Assembly: GCA_016282155.1 (NCBI GenBank)
Contig: JAEEJY010000033.1
Coordinates: 1 to 64,000, forward strand
DNA from: Caryophanales bacterium
Lineage (GTDB): Bacteria; Bacillota_I; Bacilli_A; RF39; UBA660
Direction: 5' to 3'
DNA length: 64,000 bases
Part shown: in pieces, positions 45,468 to 52,640 of the stretch
Numbering within the stretch: the stretch's first letter is position 1
Layout of the letters: each line of letters opens with the position of its first letter
Translations under genes and position numbers: made by a program
The notes under the pieces: model-generated
What the model was told of the DNA's origin: nothing
The model's database searches: none
The model's input: only the letters and a program-made list of their open reading frames with translations

Positions 45468-46709
45468 ATGTTATATTATAAAGGACATAAAATATTAGGT
45501 GTCAATTTCTTACCTAGATATACTTTGGCTCAATATACTGCATTAAGTGTTAAGCCACATTATTGGATAAGAACTGACGCACCTTTTAGATATAGTGGGG
45601 TTATTACAACATTAGATGATTTAACTGATGTTGAAATATCTAATCCCACAGATAAACAAGTTCTGACTTATAATGCTACAAGTCAGAAATGGGAAAATAA
45701 AGACGCAATGGGTGGTATGTTGCCACAAATCGTTGCGAGTACAGATACGGGAAGTACTGTTGTTGCAACTAAAGGTGGCATAACTATTCCTTTAACTGAA
45801 ACATCTACAGGTGTTTTTGAATGTGTTTTATATAATGGTTCAGACACTTATGGTGAATGGACTCTTACTGCTACATTAAATGGAGATACAGAAACTACAA
45901 CTGTTGATGTTGATACTGTTAAGATTTATAATGTTACATTTGCACCACCTATTCCAGATGGTAGCACAGTATTACCTACTGATGATATTGAAATATTATT
46001 AAATTGTGCAAATATATGGGATAGTCCTATTACAACATTATCAGAGTTATTAGCAGATAGTACTACGTTAGAGACTGTAATAAATGATAACAATGCTATT
46101 GATTATCTTGTTAGAAGTACAAGTTTTGCAAGTGATATTGCAAGTAATCAAACTGCTATGTCACTTATAGGTCTTAATAACTATGCAAGTAATACATTGT
46201 TGGCAGATAGCACTTGGCTTAATGCTATATGTAATAGTGCTTATTTTAATAAAGTTCTTAATACATCTAATCCTACAATGACAAGCAATACTACACCTGC
46301 CGGCAATCTCGCATCTGTATCAGATGCTTATGAGGGTGTTGCATATCAGATTTTTGATAACAATGACACGACAAAATGGTTGTCTATGAGTAATAACCCT
46401 TGGGCTAAACTTGAACTTGCAACACCGTTTGCTGTTAATAGAGTTATGCTTAAATATGCAGATGTTGCAAGAAGTGATACCTTAACACTCACAATAGCAG
46501 GTTCTAATGATGATGTTACATATTCGACAATTGACACTGTAACAACAAATCTTAATAGTAATGCACAGACGTTTGCTGTTTTGAATAATACCGCATACAA
46601 GTATTATAAATTCACATGGAACGGCTACTTGTATATTTCAGGACAGTACAATGCAAGAGTTGCAACAATTCAATTTAACGGACGTGTAGATGGTGGTGTA
46701 CAGGATTGA
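45468..46709 (+). CDS. Receptor-binding protein copy 2, first part (ends at in-frame UGA)
   Basis: 413 aa. N-terminal anchor YYKGHKILGVNFLPRYTL matches copy 1 at 37961. One repeat module and one discoidin-like domain follow (AGSNDDVTYSTIDTVTT ... YKYYKFTWNG). It stops at TGA 46707-46709, where the paralogue has a Trp codon (TGG) before LRAGG. The homologous frame continues unbroken after the stop. Could be a nonsense-truncated, read-through or phase-shifted product. Confidence 0.8.
   Translation: MLYYKGHKILGVNFLPRYTLAQYTALSVKPHYWIRTDAPFRYSGVITTLDDLTDVEISNPTDKQVLTYNATSQKWENKDAMGGMLPQIVASTDTGSTVVATKGGITIPLTETSTGVFECVLYNGSDTYGEWTLTATLNGDTETTTVDVDTVKIYNVTFAPPIPDGSTVLPTDDIEILLNCANIWDSPITTLSELLADSTTLETVINDNNAIDYLVRSTSFASDIASNQTAMSLIGLNNYASNTLLADSTWLNAICNSAYFNKVLNTSNPTMTSNTTPAGNLASVSDAYEGVAYQIFDNNDTTKWLSMSNNPWAKLELATPFAVNRVMLKYADVARSDTLTLTIAGSNDDVTYSTIDTVTTNLNSNAQTFAVLNNTAYKYYKFTWNGYLYISGQYNARVATIQFNGRVDGGVQD
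46152..46235 (+). repeat. 84-bp direct repeat, copy A
   Basis: Matches 46860-46943 with one visible mismatch. Codes for TAMSLIGLNNYASNTLLADS in both copies. Lies in the two repeat modules of the same receptor-binding gene, so recombination could delete or duplicate a domain. Confidence 0.85.
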
Positions 46710-47426
46710 TTAAGAGCAGGTGGAATCACAGACAAGGATTATGTTACATTAGCAGAGGTTCTTGCTGATTCAAGTACATTATCAACACTTATAGCAAGTC
46801 ACAATGCTATGGATTATCTTGTTACAGCCAAAGGTCTTATTGATATAGTTAATGATAGTACTGCTATGTCACTTATAGGTCTTAATAACTATGCAAGTAA
46901 TACATTGTTGGCAGATAGCATTTGGCTTAATGCTATATGTAATTCAACTTACTTTGAGAGTGTGCTTAATGACAAAGTGCCTACAATGACAGATGCTACA
47001 GCACCGAGTGGTGAGGTTTCAGCAAGTTCCTCTCTTGCAGGTTATCCCGAATATGTCGCTTATAAGGCTTTTGATGGTAATGACAATAGTTATTGGCAAT
47101 CGGGGGCAAACACAGGGAATAATTCTTGGATACAGTATAAATTTGATAATCCCAATAAAATTAAATGTTTAGGGATTAAAACTATCAATGCTTATAATAC
47201 ATATATTGGAACACTTCAGGCTTCAAGTGACGGTAATACATTTACAGATATGAAGTCTAATATATCAGTTGCTCCGAGTAATACAGCAATAAAAGTCCCT
47301 GTTAAAAATCTTAGCAATCTAATCAATATGTATTATAGAATGCAGACAGTTCAATATAACTATGCAGATGGCAGCGGCAGAACTATATTATCAACAGTAC
47401 AGTTCTATTGCAGAAAAGATGTATAA
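46710..47426 (+). pseudogene. Receptor-binding protein copy 2, continuation after UGA
   Basis: Same reading frame as the preceding part. From LRAGGITDKDYVTLAEVL it carries the second repeat module (DYLVTAKGLIDIVNDSTAM) and the second discoidin-like domain (WIQYKFDNPNKIKCLGI ... MYYRMQTVQ). No ribosome binding site before its first ATG (46809), so it needs read-through or is dead. Confidence 0.75.
46860..46943 (+). repeat. 84-bp direct repeat, copy B
   Basis: Second copy of the repeat at 46152-46235, differing at one base (CACTTGG versus CATTTGG). Located after the in-frame UGA. Confidence 0.85.
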
Positions 47427-47473
47427 AACAAAGGGTGGGGCGATAACATCAAGCCACCTATAAGGGAGAAATT

Positions 47474-47800
47474 ATGAGAGGTTACAGAACTGATATTATA
47501 ATAAATAATGGGGGGGGTAGTGACCCTAACAAGAAATATCTGTATAACTTCGGAGATTCTTATGAGCAATTAACAGGTGGCTATGTAGGTAGAAGATATG
47601 GTCAATATACAGGCGGAGATAGATGTACCCCTATGGTATCGGCACAATCACAAAGACTTGATGTTTATCAAGGTTCAGTTCAGTATACTGATTATGGTGC
47701 ATATGGTGGTGGTACACAATCTTTAGTTAATTTAGATGGTTATAATACTTTACATATGCTTTATGTGTTTGGTAATGGCTCTGAACAAGAATTAGTTTAG
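47474..47800 (+). CDS. MRGY-family tail accessory protein 4, first part (frameshifted)
   Basis: 108 aa. MRGYRTDIIINNGGGSDP start; a run of eight G's (47510-47517) encodes the Gly stretch. The body is beta-rich. It stops at TAG 47798 after GSEQELV, where the paralogues would continue with LDIS-like sequence. That sequence is present in the frame starting at 47800, so one base appears to be missing. Confidence 0.75.
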   Translation: MRGYRTDIIINNGGGSDPNKKYLYNFGDSYEQLTGGYVGRRYGQYTGGDRCTPMVSAQSQRLDVYQGSVQYTDYGAYGGGTQSLVNLDGYNTLHMLYVFGNGSEQELV

Positions 47801-47994
47801 ATATTTCAACACTAAAAACTTCTTATTATATTGGCTTCTGCTATAACTACCATCATAGTGGTTCAAATTGTTATATTGCATTATTAGTATCGACTACAAC
47901 AAGTGGTGGTCTTGGTAATAAAAGCGTATCACATAATGTCGGTTATAGTTGGAGTTCACATTTATATATTTCTAAAATTTGGCTTGAAAAGTAA
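47800..47994 (+). pseudogene. MRGY-family protein 4, out-of-frame continuation
   Basis: About 64 residues starting DISTLKTSYYIGFCY and ending YISKIWLEK, matching the C-terminus of the 42245 and 42727 proteins. It is in a different frame from the first part (-1 or +2). One T added near 47796-47798 would restore one protein of about 173 aa. Confidence 0.75.
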
Positions 47995-48005
47995 AAGGAG
48001 ATATT

Positions 48006-48314
48006 ATGTATCAAGGAAACACACCAACTCTTACTTTCAATATCAAGAATAATACTTTTGATATGAATAGTATTCAATTATGTCATATTACAATACGAAA
48101 TGAGAATGGGGTAAATCAAACTGTATATACAGAACCTACAATAGATGTAGAAAATAAAAAGATATCTCTTGAATTAACTCAAAAAGATACTTTAAAGTTT
48201 AACGAAGGTAATTTATATATTCAAATAAGATTAAAAGCCAATGATAAGATTACTTGTAATAAAAACCCTATCGTTACAACTATTAAAGAGATATATGAGA
48301 GGGAAGAAATATGA
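48006..48314 (+). CDS. BppU-like N-terminal domain baseplate protein
   Basis: 102 aa. MYQGNTPTLTFNIKN, CHITIRNENG, LYIQIRLKAND form an all-beta pattern like the N-terminal domain of baseplate protein BppU. A small subunit of the fibre base is likely. Its stop overlaps the next start. Confidence 0.6.
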   Translation: MYQGNTPTLTFNIKNNTFDMNSIQLCHITIRNENGVNQTVYTEPTIDVENKKISLELTQKDTLKFNEGNLYIQIRLKANDKITCNKNPIVTTIKEIYEREEI

Positions 48315-48415
48315 TAATAGATGTTATATTAGAGCCTTTAGAATATAGTTTTGATATTGAAATAGAAAATATTCAACAAGAATTTGATGTTGAAATAGTA
48401 AAAGAGACAGAGTAA
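48311..48415 (+). CDS. Very small acidic protein at the end of the late region
   Basis: 34 aa, ATG 48311 in an ATGA overlap with the previous stop. MIIDVILEPLEYSFDIEIEN, repetitive acidic beta sequence. Last gene before the terminator. Short, but coupling and end position support it. Confidence 0.55.
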   Translation: MIIDVILEPLEYSFDIEIENIQQEFDVEIVKETE

Positions 48416-48432
48416 TCTGTCTCTTTTTTTTA
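48400..48432. terminator. Bidirectional intrinsic terminator between late and early genes
   Basis: AAAAGAGACAGA (48400-48411) pairs with TCTGTCTCTTTT (48416-48427) around GTAA, with T-runs on both strands. It separates the converging late (+) and early (-) operons. Confidence 0.92.
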
Positions 48433-48588
48433 CTTTTTAAGTTCAATTTGCCATTCGATTTCTTCTTTTGCTACAAGTATCAGTAATATAATTATTATAA
48501 TAGATATCACGCTTAAAGCAAAACATAATATTATACAACCAATTAAAAATATAGTTGATAAGATATTAATTAAATTTAACATTACCAT
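48430..48588 (-). CDS. Small membrane protein
   Basis: 52 aa. MVMLNLINILSTIFL ... LLILVAKEEIEWQIELKK: one or two transmembrane segments, short charged tail. Start ATG 48588 behind GGAG that lies in the 3' end of the previous gene. Last gene of the leftward operon, unknown function. Confidence 0.65.
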   Translation of the reverse strand: MVMLNLINILSTIFLIGCIILCFALSVISIIIIILLILVAKEEIEWQIELKK

Positions 48589-48591
48589 CTT

Positions 48592-48753
48592 TTACTCCTC
48601 TAACGGACAATCTTCTGCTCTTTCACCATCTAAATCTGTTACATATAATTTACAAAAAGGACACTTAAGTTCAAAAAAGTAACCATCTTCTTCAAAGTAT
48701 GCTATAGGGCAATCATTACAAGATTTAGGCATTTCCATATCAATATTTATCAT
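48592..48753 (-). CDS. Small Cys-rich protein, MPKSC family
   Basis: 53 aa: MINIDMEMPKSCNDCPIAYF ... CPFCKLYV ... EDCPLEE. Five Cys, probably a zinc site. Paralogous to the rightward small gene at 37666. Overlaps the previous gene by 14 nt. Confidence 0.75.
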   Translation of the reverse strand: MINIDMEMPKSCNDCPIAYFEEDGYFFELKCPFCKLYVTDLDGERAEDCPLEE

Positions 48754-48976
48754 TTGTTTCTCCTTTCAGTTCTTCCTTTTTCTGCTCTGCTATTTCATAA
48801 GTGAAATACTTGTAATAATGGTTTCGCATATACTTTTCAAATTTTTTATAACACTTCTCGCATAAATATCTTTTAGTATCGTGTTCCCAAAAAGAAATAC
48901 CTTTACAAGTGACCGTATATCTTGTTTCGCTGTCGATATCCTCTCCACATTTATTGCATTTATCAAGAATCAACAT
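48740..48976 (-). CDS. Small zinc-finger protein
   Basis: 78 aa. CNKC ... C (about 7-10 and 24) and CEKC (about 39-42) form a zinc site. A helical tail (YYKYFTYEIAEQKKEELKGE) follows. The final ELKGE is encoded by the ribosome binding site of the next gene. Unknown role. Confidence 0.7.
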   Translation of the reverse strand: MLILDKCNKCGEDIDSETRYTVTCKGISFWEHDTKRYLCEKCYKKFEKYMRNHYYKYFTYEIAEQKKEELKGETNDKY

Positions 48977-49256
48977 CTTTGTTTTCTCCTTTCAGTTCTG
49001 TAATACGCTTGTCTATAATATAAACACAGTCGCTCACTGATGATGAAAACGATTCATCTATTTCTGACTTTACGCTTTCAAGTTCTTCAATAATACTCTG
49101 CTGATTTTTAAGTGCTTGTATTCCTAAATTTAATGCTTCTTGAAAACATATCATTGCTTTTTCTCTTAATCTTTTTGTATCTTCAGAATAATCATCAAAT
49201 TCAATATCTCTGTATTTAATTAGTCCTAGCCAATCTATTGCTTCTCGATTCGTCAT
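48963..49256 (-). CDS. Small helical protein, MTxxEAIDWL family without zinc ribbon
   Basis: 97 aa. Starts MTNREAIDWL and has GIQALKNQ, the same N-terminal module as the 51101 gene, but the C-terminal zinc ribbon is replaced by a helical end (VYIIDKRITELKGE). ATGA overlap with the upstream gene. Confidence 0.7.
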   Translation of the reverse strand: MTNREAIDWLGLIKYRDIEFDDYSEDTKRLREKAMICFQEALNLGIQALKNQQSIIEELESVKSEIDESFSSSVSDCVYIIDKRITELKGENKDVDS

Positions 49257-49402
49257 TCTTCTTCTCCTTCTAATTGTTCGATATAATCTTGTATAATATC
49301 ACTTGCAATAAAAAGACCATTATTAGTTTGTTCGGAATAATAAGCAGTGTGTCTTTCTATTGTTCCTTTTAATTCTTTCAATATATAAATAGTAGAATCC
49401 AT
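49253..49402 (-). CDS. Small helical protein
   Basis: 49 aa, MDSTIYILKELKGTIERH ... ASDIIQDYIEQLEGEEE. Starts at ATG 49402 behind AGAAAG, overlaps the next start by 4 nt. The C-terminal motif IIxxYIxxLxGE is shared with several neighbours. Shorter than the usual gene-calling cut-off. Confidence 0.65.
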   Translation of the reverse strand: MDSTIYILKELKGTIERHTAYYSEQTNNGLFIASDIIQDYIEQLEGEEE

Positions 49403-49413
49403 ATTCTTTCTCC

Positions 49414-49605
49414 TTATGAAAATTCTCTGTAATAAAATTTCATTTCACTATTACAATTAGGACACTTATCTAACCCTATTACATCTAAACATAAATAATA
49501 TGGTTCAGTCTTTAATTCTGATTCTTTATGACAAATAGAACAAGTTCCATAAGCCTTTTCTGTTGTAAATGTTCCGTGAATATTTATCCATTTACCCTTA
49601 TTCAC
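49414..49605 (-). CDS. Small zinc-ribbon protein
   Basis: 63 aa. GKWINIHGTF, CSIC (about 21-24) and CPNC (about 48-51), a zinc ribbon of the type found in many Clostridia phage early proteins. Short C-terminus FYYREFS. Confidence 0.7.
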   Translation of the reverse strand: MNKGKWINIHGTFTTEKAYGTCSICHKESELKTEPYYLCLDVIGLDKCPNCNSEMKFYYREFS

Positions 49606-49630
49606 TCTTTATTCTCCTTTTAAATCATAG

Positions 49631-49834
49631 TCAACCACCAATCATTCGGTGTATGTCTAATATGATATTTTCTTCTTCTTCTTTAAATTTTCTCTTGAAA
49701 TATTCTTGATTATTCTCTGCAATAGCGGATGACCAACAATGATAACAGTTATCATACCATTGTTCTAATTCGCAATCTTTGCCAATAAATATATTATTAA
49801 ATCCTATATCTTTAGGACAATGTATATCTCTCAT
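49631..49834 (-). CDS. Small hypothetical protein
   Basis: 67 aa with scattered Cys (HC, DCE, CYHC) and a charged helical C-terminus. No recognised family. Good ribosome binding site (GGAG), within the leftward early operon. Confidence 0.65.
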   Translation of the reverse strand: MRDIHCPKDIGFNNIFIGKDCELEQWYDNCYHCWSSAIAENNQEYFKRKFKEEEENIILDIHRMIGG

Positions 49835-49844
49835 TTACTTTCTC

Positions 49845-49985
49845 CTAACTATCTATTGTAACTGTTCCATCGCTTGTAACATAAACTTCTATGGCTGTAT
49901 CATATCCATCACAGTTTCTAACCTTAACATCATAATTTTTATCTTCTATCTTTTCTAACTCTGCTATCAATTCTTTGACTGTCAT
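49845..49985 (-). CDS. Small hypothetical protein
   Basis: 46 aa. MTVKELIAELEKIEDK, then YDVKVRNCDGYDTAIEVYVTS. This short helix-beta pattern is common in Firmicutes phages. Start ATG 49985 follows the ribosome binding site encoded in the upstream gene's start region. Confidence 0.65.
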   Translation of the reverse strand: MTVKELIAELEKIEDKNYDVKVRNCDGYDTAIEVYVTSDGTVTIDS

Positions 49986-50207
49986 TTATTCTCCTTTAAC
50001 TATTTTAAAGAAATCGTATGTTCTATTAAGTTCTTCAAATCTTCTTACTAATAATAAATGACCATTATCTTCAAGATGCTTCTTACCATACTTTGCTACA
50101 ATGTTACAAATATGGTAATCATCTAATTCGTGCTTCGGAATTTTAGTTCCGTCTTCTGACAACCAAAAATACTTTTCATTATCTCTTTTATCGCAATCTC
50201 TAATCAT
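49986..50207 (-). CDS. Small hypothetical protein
   Basis: 73 aa, mixed charged, MIRDCDKRDNEKYFWLSEDG. C-terminus FFKIVKGE, where AAAGGAGAA also serves as ribosome binding site for the next gene. No family. Confidence 0.65.
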   Translation of the reverse strand: MIRDCDKRDNEKYFWLSEDGTKIPKHELDDYHICNIVAKYGKKHLEDNGHLLLVRRFEELNRTYDFFKIVKGE

Positions 50208-50333
50208 TTATTTCTCCTTTTTATATTCAATATAATCACATATATTACCAATAAGTTGTGATATCCAACTCGTTACTTTACAAGCAAAAAACAAAATTCC
50301 CATAATACAAAATATAATTTCTATTACTTTCAT
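50208..50333 (-). CDS. Small single-pass membrane protein
   Basis: 41 aa, MKVIEIIFCIMGILFFACK, one transmembrane segment, short tail ending EYKKEK. Start ATG 50333 overlaps the preceding stop. Its tail codes the AAAAGGAG site of the next gene. Too short for standard gene calls. Confidence 0.65.
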   Translation of the reverse strand: MKVIEIIFCIMGILFFACKVTSWISQLIGNICDYIEYKKEK

Positions 50334-50572
50334 TACTGTTCTCCTTTCAGTTCGGCTATATATTTATCTATGATTTTTGCACTCTCTCTGTAACCAGCAT
50401 CAGCACCATCCCAACCATTATCGTGACTTTTTATTTCTATCTTTATCTGTTCGAGTTCTGTTGCTAATACTCTCTTATCTCTGCGATATAACCACGCACC
50501 CATTTCTTTTGAAGTTAATACTCGTATAACACTATCTAAATGTTCCCATATAGTTAGTTCCTTATCTGTCAT
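50333..50572 (-). CDS. Small helical protein
   Basis: 79 aa, MTDKELTIWEHLDSVIRVL ... AKIIDKYIAELKGEQ. The C-terminal motif is shared with the 48963 protein. Overlaps the next gene by one base. Confidence 0.65.
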   Translation of the reverse strand: MTDKELTIWEHLDSVIRVLTSKEMGAWLYRRDKRVLATELEQIKIEIKSHDNGWDGADAGYRESAKIIDKYIAELKGEQ

Positions 50573-50584
50573 TATTCTACATTC

Positions 50585-50821
50585 TCACTTTCTCTTATCT
50601 TCAAATTCGTAACAATCGTGACAATATCTGCACTTCTTTTCAAAATGTGAAGCATCTTTCGATGTGCAATTCTTACAGATAGATTCTTGAAGAACATTTG
50701 AAATTGTTTCAAGCGTTGCTAATTTATCTTTAAGTGTTTTTATTTCTTGATTAACTTCTACCAATGCACTTCGTTTTCTACTTATATCAAATAATAATTC
50801 ATTACTTTCTTTTACTGTCAT
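50585..50821 (-). CDS. Small coiled-coil protein with C-terminal zinc site
   Basis: 78 aa from ATG 50821 behind AAAGGAG (an upstream in-frame start at 50881 has no such site). A coiled coil (about 5-50) followed by CKNC and CRYCHDC. Unknown function. Confidence 0.65.
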   Translation of the reverse strand: MTVKESNELLFDISRKRSALVEVNQEIKTLKDKLATLETISNVLQESICKNCTSKDASHFEKKCRYCHDCYEFEDKRK

Positions 50822-50843
50822 TATTGCTCTCCTTTTAACTCTG

Positions 50844-51104
50844 TTATTTATTGTACCAAGCAATATAGGGATATCGTTCAATAAATTCTTCTTTTGACAT
50901 ATAAAAGGCTTTGCTTCTTATAAAATCAAAAATATCTGTTTCAAAGCCATCAGTTACAAATTCTTGTCCATTATGAATATCTCCTATACCATCATAAGAA
51001 CTAATTGAACCGTCTTCCCAATAATCTAAAAAGTCTTTTGTTAACATAAGACAATCTTGAAGTTCTTTATTCATTTCCATTTTTACTCTATCAAAAGTTT
51101 TCAT
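50844..51104 (-). CDS. Small acidic protein
   Basis: 86 aa from ATG 51104, which follows GGAGAAAGAGA in the tail of the upstream gene (4-nt overlap). Acidic and aromatic-rich (FLDYWEDGSISSYDG, PYIAWYNK). No family recognised. Confidence 0.65.
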   Translation of the reverse strand: MKTFDRVKMEMNKELQDCLMLTKDFLDYWEDGSISSYDGIGDIHNGQEFVTDGFETDIFDFIRSKAFYMSKEEFIERYPYIAWYNK

Positions 51105-51364
51105 TCTCTTTCTCCTTCCATCTTTGCACCACACATAGAACAATACTTAAACTTCATAGGTCTATCAAACTTGTCTAAATGAGTATGAATATCACAACAA
51201 CTACATTTACTACCAAATTCATCATCAATCCAATGTGCTGTCTTTTGATTTTCGAGTGCTTCTATTCCCATTTGAAGTGCTTGAGCAAGTTCTTGTCCGT
51301 CATCATCCATTTCCCAATGTTCTTTTCTTGACTGTAACCAATCTACTGCTTCTTCTCTTGTCAT
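51101..51364 (-). CDS. MTxxEAxDWL-family zinc-ribbon protein
   Basis: 87 aa. N-terminal helix MTREEAVDWLQSRKEHW, then MGIEALENQKTAHWID, then CSCC and CSMCGAKM, a zinc ribbon. First gene after the 51397 promoter. Related to the 53198 and 48963 proteins by its N-terminal module. Confidence 0.75.
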   Translation of the reverse strand: MTREEAVDWLQSRKEHWEMDDDGQELAQALQMGIEALENQKTAHWIDDEFGSKCSCCDIHTHLDKFDRPMKFKYCSMCGAKMEGERE

Positions 51365-51396
51365 TATTTATTCTCCTTGTTTGATTTGATATACAT

Positions 51397-51425
51397 ATTA
51401 TATCAAAAATAAAAAAAGTTGTCAA
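51397..51425 (-). promoter_or_regulatory. Early promoter whose -35 lies in a terminator arm
   Basis: Minus strand: TTGACA (51425-51420), 17-nt T-rich spacer, TATAAT (51402-51397) with TGA before it. The -35 is part of the right arm of the terminator hairpin of the preceding operon (51414-51445). Confidence 0.88.
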
Positions 51426-51445
51426 GTATTTTTTTGACAACTTTT
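51414..51445 (-). terminator. Intrinsic terminator overlapping the next promoter
   Basis: AAAAGTTGTCAA (read on minus, 51445-51434) pairs with TTGACAACTTTT (51425-51414) around an A-rich loop and runs into TTTATTTTT. It ends the 54267-51451 operon and its second arm supplies the -35 of the next promoter. Confidence 0.85.
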
Positions 51446-51450
51446 AAAAA

Positions 51451-51855
51451 TTAATTTTCTTCTTTAACTTCTGAAACTTTTTCAAAAATATAATCTATTA
51501 ATTCTTTAGTATCTTCTTTTGCTTCATTTACATTTTCTACAGTTACAACAGATGCAATCAGCATTTTAGTTACTGTTTTAGATGTAGGAACTGCTATTGA
51601 TAATGTTAAAGATATTATAAAGATTATTACTGTTGAAATAAATAATTTTTTAATAATTTTTAAACATTGTGGAATTTCCTTAATATTTTTTTCAAAAATA
51701 TAATAACCAAATTCATCCATATAATCATTTATCCAATTACAAATTTCAATTATTAAAGCAACAATAGATATGCTTAATATTACCATTGAAATACCCTTAA
51801 ACCAATCGCAAATATCCATTAAATAAAACCAAATAGGGTTAATATAATATGTCAT
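51451..51855 (-). CDS. Membrane protein with two transmembrane segments
   Basis: 134 aa, hydrophobic segments at about 18-42 and 68-95, C-terminal acidic helix (KEDTKELIDYIFEKVSEVKEEN). Last gene of the 54267 operon. Function unknown. Confidence 0.7.
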   Translation of the reverse strand: MTYYINPIWFYLMDICDWFKGISMVILSISIVALIIEICNWINDYMDEFGYYIFEKNIKEIPQCLKIIKKLFISTVIIFIISLTLSIAVPTSKTVTKMLIASVVTVENVNEAKEDTKELIDYIFEKVSEVKEEN

Positions 51856-51867
51856 AATTTTCTCCTT

Positions 51868-52110
51868 TTATAATATATAATCTATATATTTATGTCTATT
51901 ACCACGAATATTATCATTAGGGGGAATATAATGTATTATCTTTATATAAGAGCCATTTTTAAATTGCAATACAATATCTTCTTTATTCTCAATATCCTTT
52001 TTAAAAACGATTATTTCACTATTTGGCATAGATATAGCCTTAATTAATGCTCTCAAACCGCCTAGATAATATTTACTTGAGTTATTTATTCGTACTTCCA
52101 AATCCACCAA
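51868..52110 (-). CDS. Small hypothetical protein
   Basis: 80 aa, non-ATG start (TTG or GTG near 52110) inside the 3' end of the dUTPase gene (29-nt overlap). Alpha/beta sequence (YYLGGLRALIKAISMPNSEIIVF). No family recognised. Coupled to dUTPase. Confidence 0.55.
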   Translation of the reverse strand: MVDLEVRINNSSKYYLGGLRALIKAISMPNSEIIVFKKDIENKEDIVLQFKNGSYIKIIHYIPPNDNIRGNRHKYIDYIL

Positions 52111-52528
52111 TTCTTTCTTTATCTAAATTTCCATTATCAGCAATAAGATAATTAATAAACATTCCTTGTGCTATTCTATCTCCCTTATGAATGTACTGAA
52201 CTGTATCAGAAATATTTAATAAGAATATTCCAATATTACCATCATTGCTCTCGTTTCCATAGTAATCACTATCAATCCAACCTTGTGAATTTGCTAACAT
52301 AAACTTACCGCCCATAGAACTACGAACATTTAAAATCAAACCTTCATTGTCTTGCATATAAGCCTTTACATCTGTCCAAATTTTACATATTTCATTAGGT
52401 TTAACTTCATAATCCTTGTTAGCATAAAAATCATATGCCATAGCCTTTTTAGTTGCTCTAGTAGGTAAAATAGGACTACCTTCTGTTTTCTTAAATTCTT
52501 CTTTTACTTCTTCAAATCCACGAATCAT
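52082..52528 (-). CDS. dut: dUTPase (dUTP diphosphatase)
   Basis: 148 aa, normal length for the trimeric dUTPases. All five motifs are visible: KKAMAYDFYA (I), NVRSSMG (II), GWIDSDYYG (III), KGDRIAQGMF (IV) and GGFGSTNK (V, P-loop-like C-terminus). It hydrolyses dUTP to dUMP and keeps uracil out of DNA. Start ATG 52528 behind AAAGGAG. Confidence 0.93.
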   Translation of the reverse strand: MIRGFEEVKEEFKKTEGSPILPTRATKKAMAYDFYANKDYEVKPNEICKIWTDVKAYMQDNEGLILNVRSSMGGKFMLANSQGWIDSDYYGNESNDGNIGIFLLNISDTVQYIHKGDRIAQGMFINYLIADNGNLDKERIGGFGSTNK

Positions 52529-52637
52529 ATGAACTCCTTTTTCTTTATTCTTTTTATTGTGTGTGGTTAAATAACCTAAAATAAAACTAATTAATGTACC
52601 AATGCCAAAGTAAAATTAATTTAATAAAATCACTCAT
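52529..52637 (-). pseudogene. Remnant or frameshifted tiny membrane protein
   Basis: An ATG at 52637 with ribosome binding site gives only 16 codons (MSDFIKLILLWHWYIN). One base skipped after codon 9-10 would continue as FGIGTLISFILGYLTTHN..., a transmembrane segment, ending in frame with the dUTPase start. A +1 frameshift or a decayed membrane gene. Confidence 0.35.
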
Positions 52638-52640
52638 TCT

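Noticed and set aside
46707-46709. Genome-wide UGA-to-Trp recoding
   Set aside because: UGA ends many well-supported genes here (for example at 1545, 4142, 4810, 23512), and the phage tRNA-Trp has anticodon CCA.
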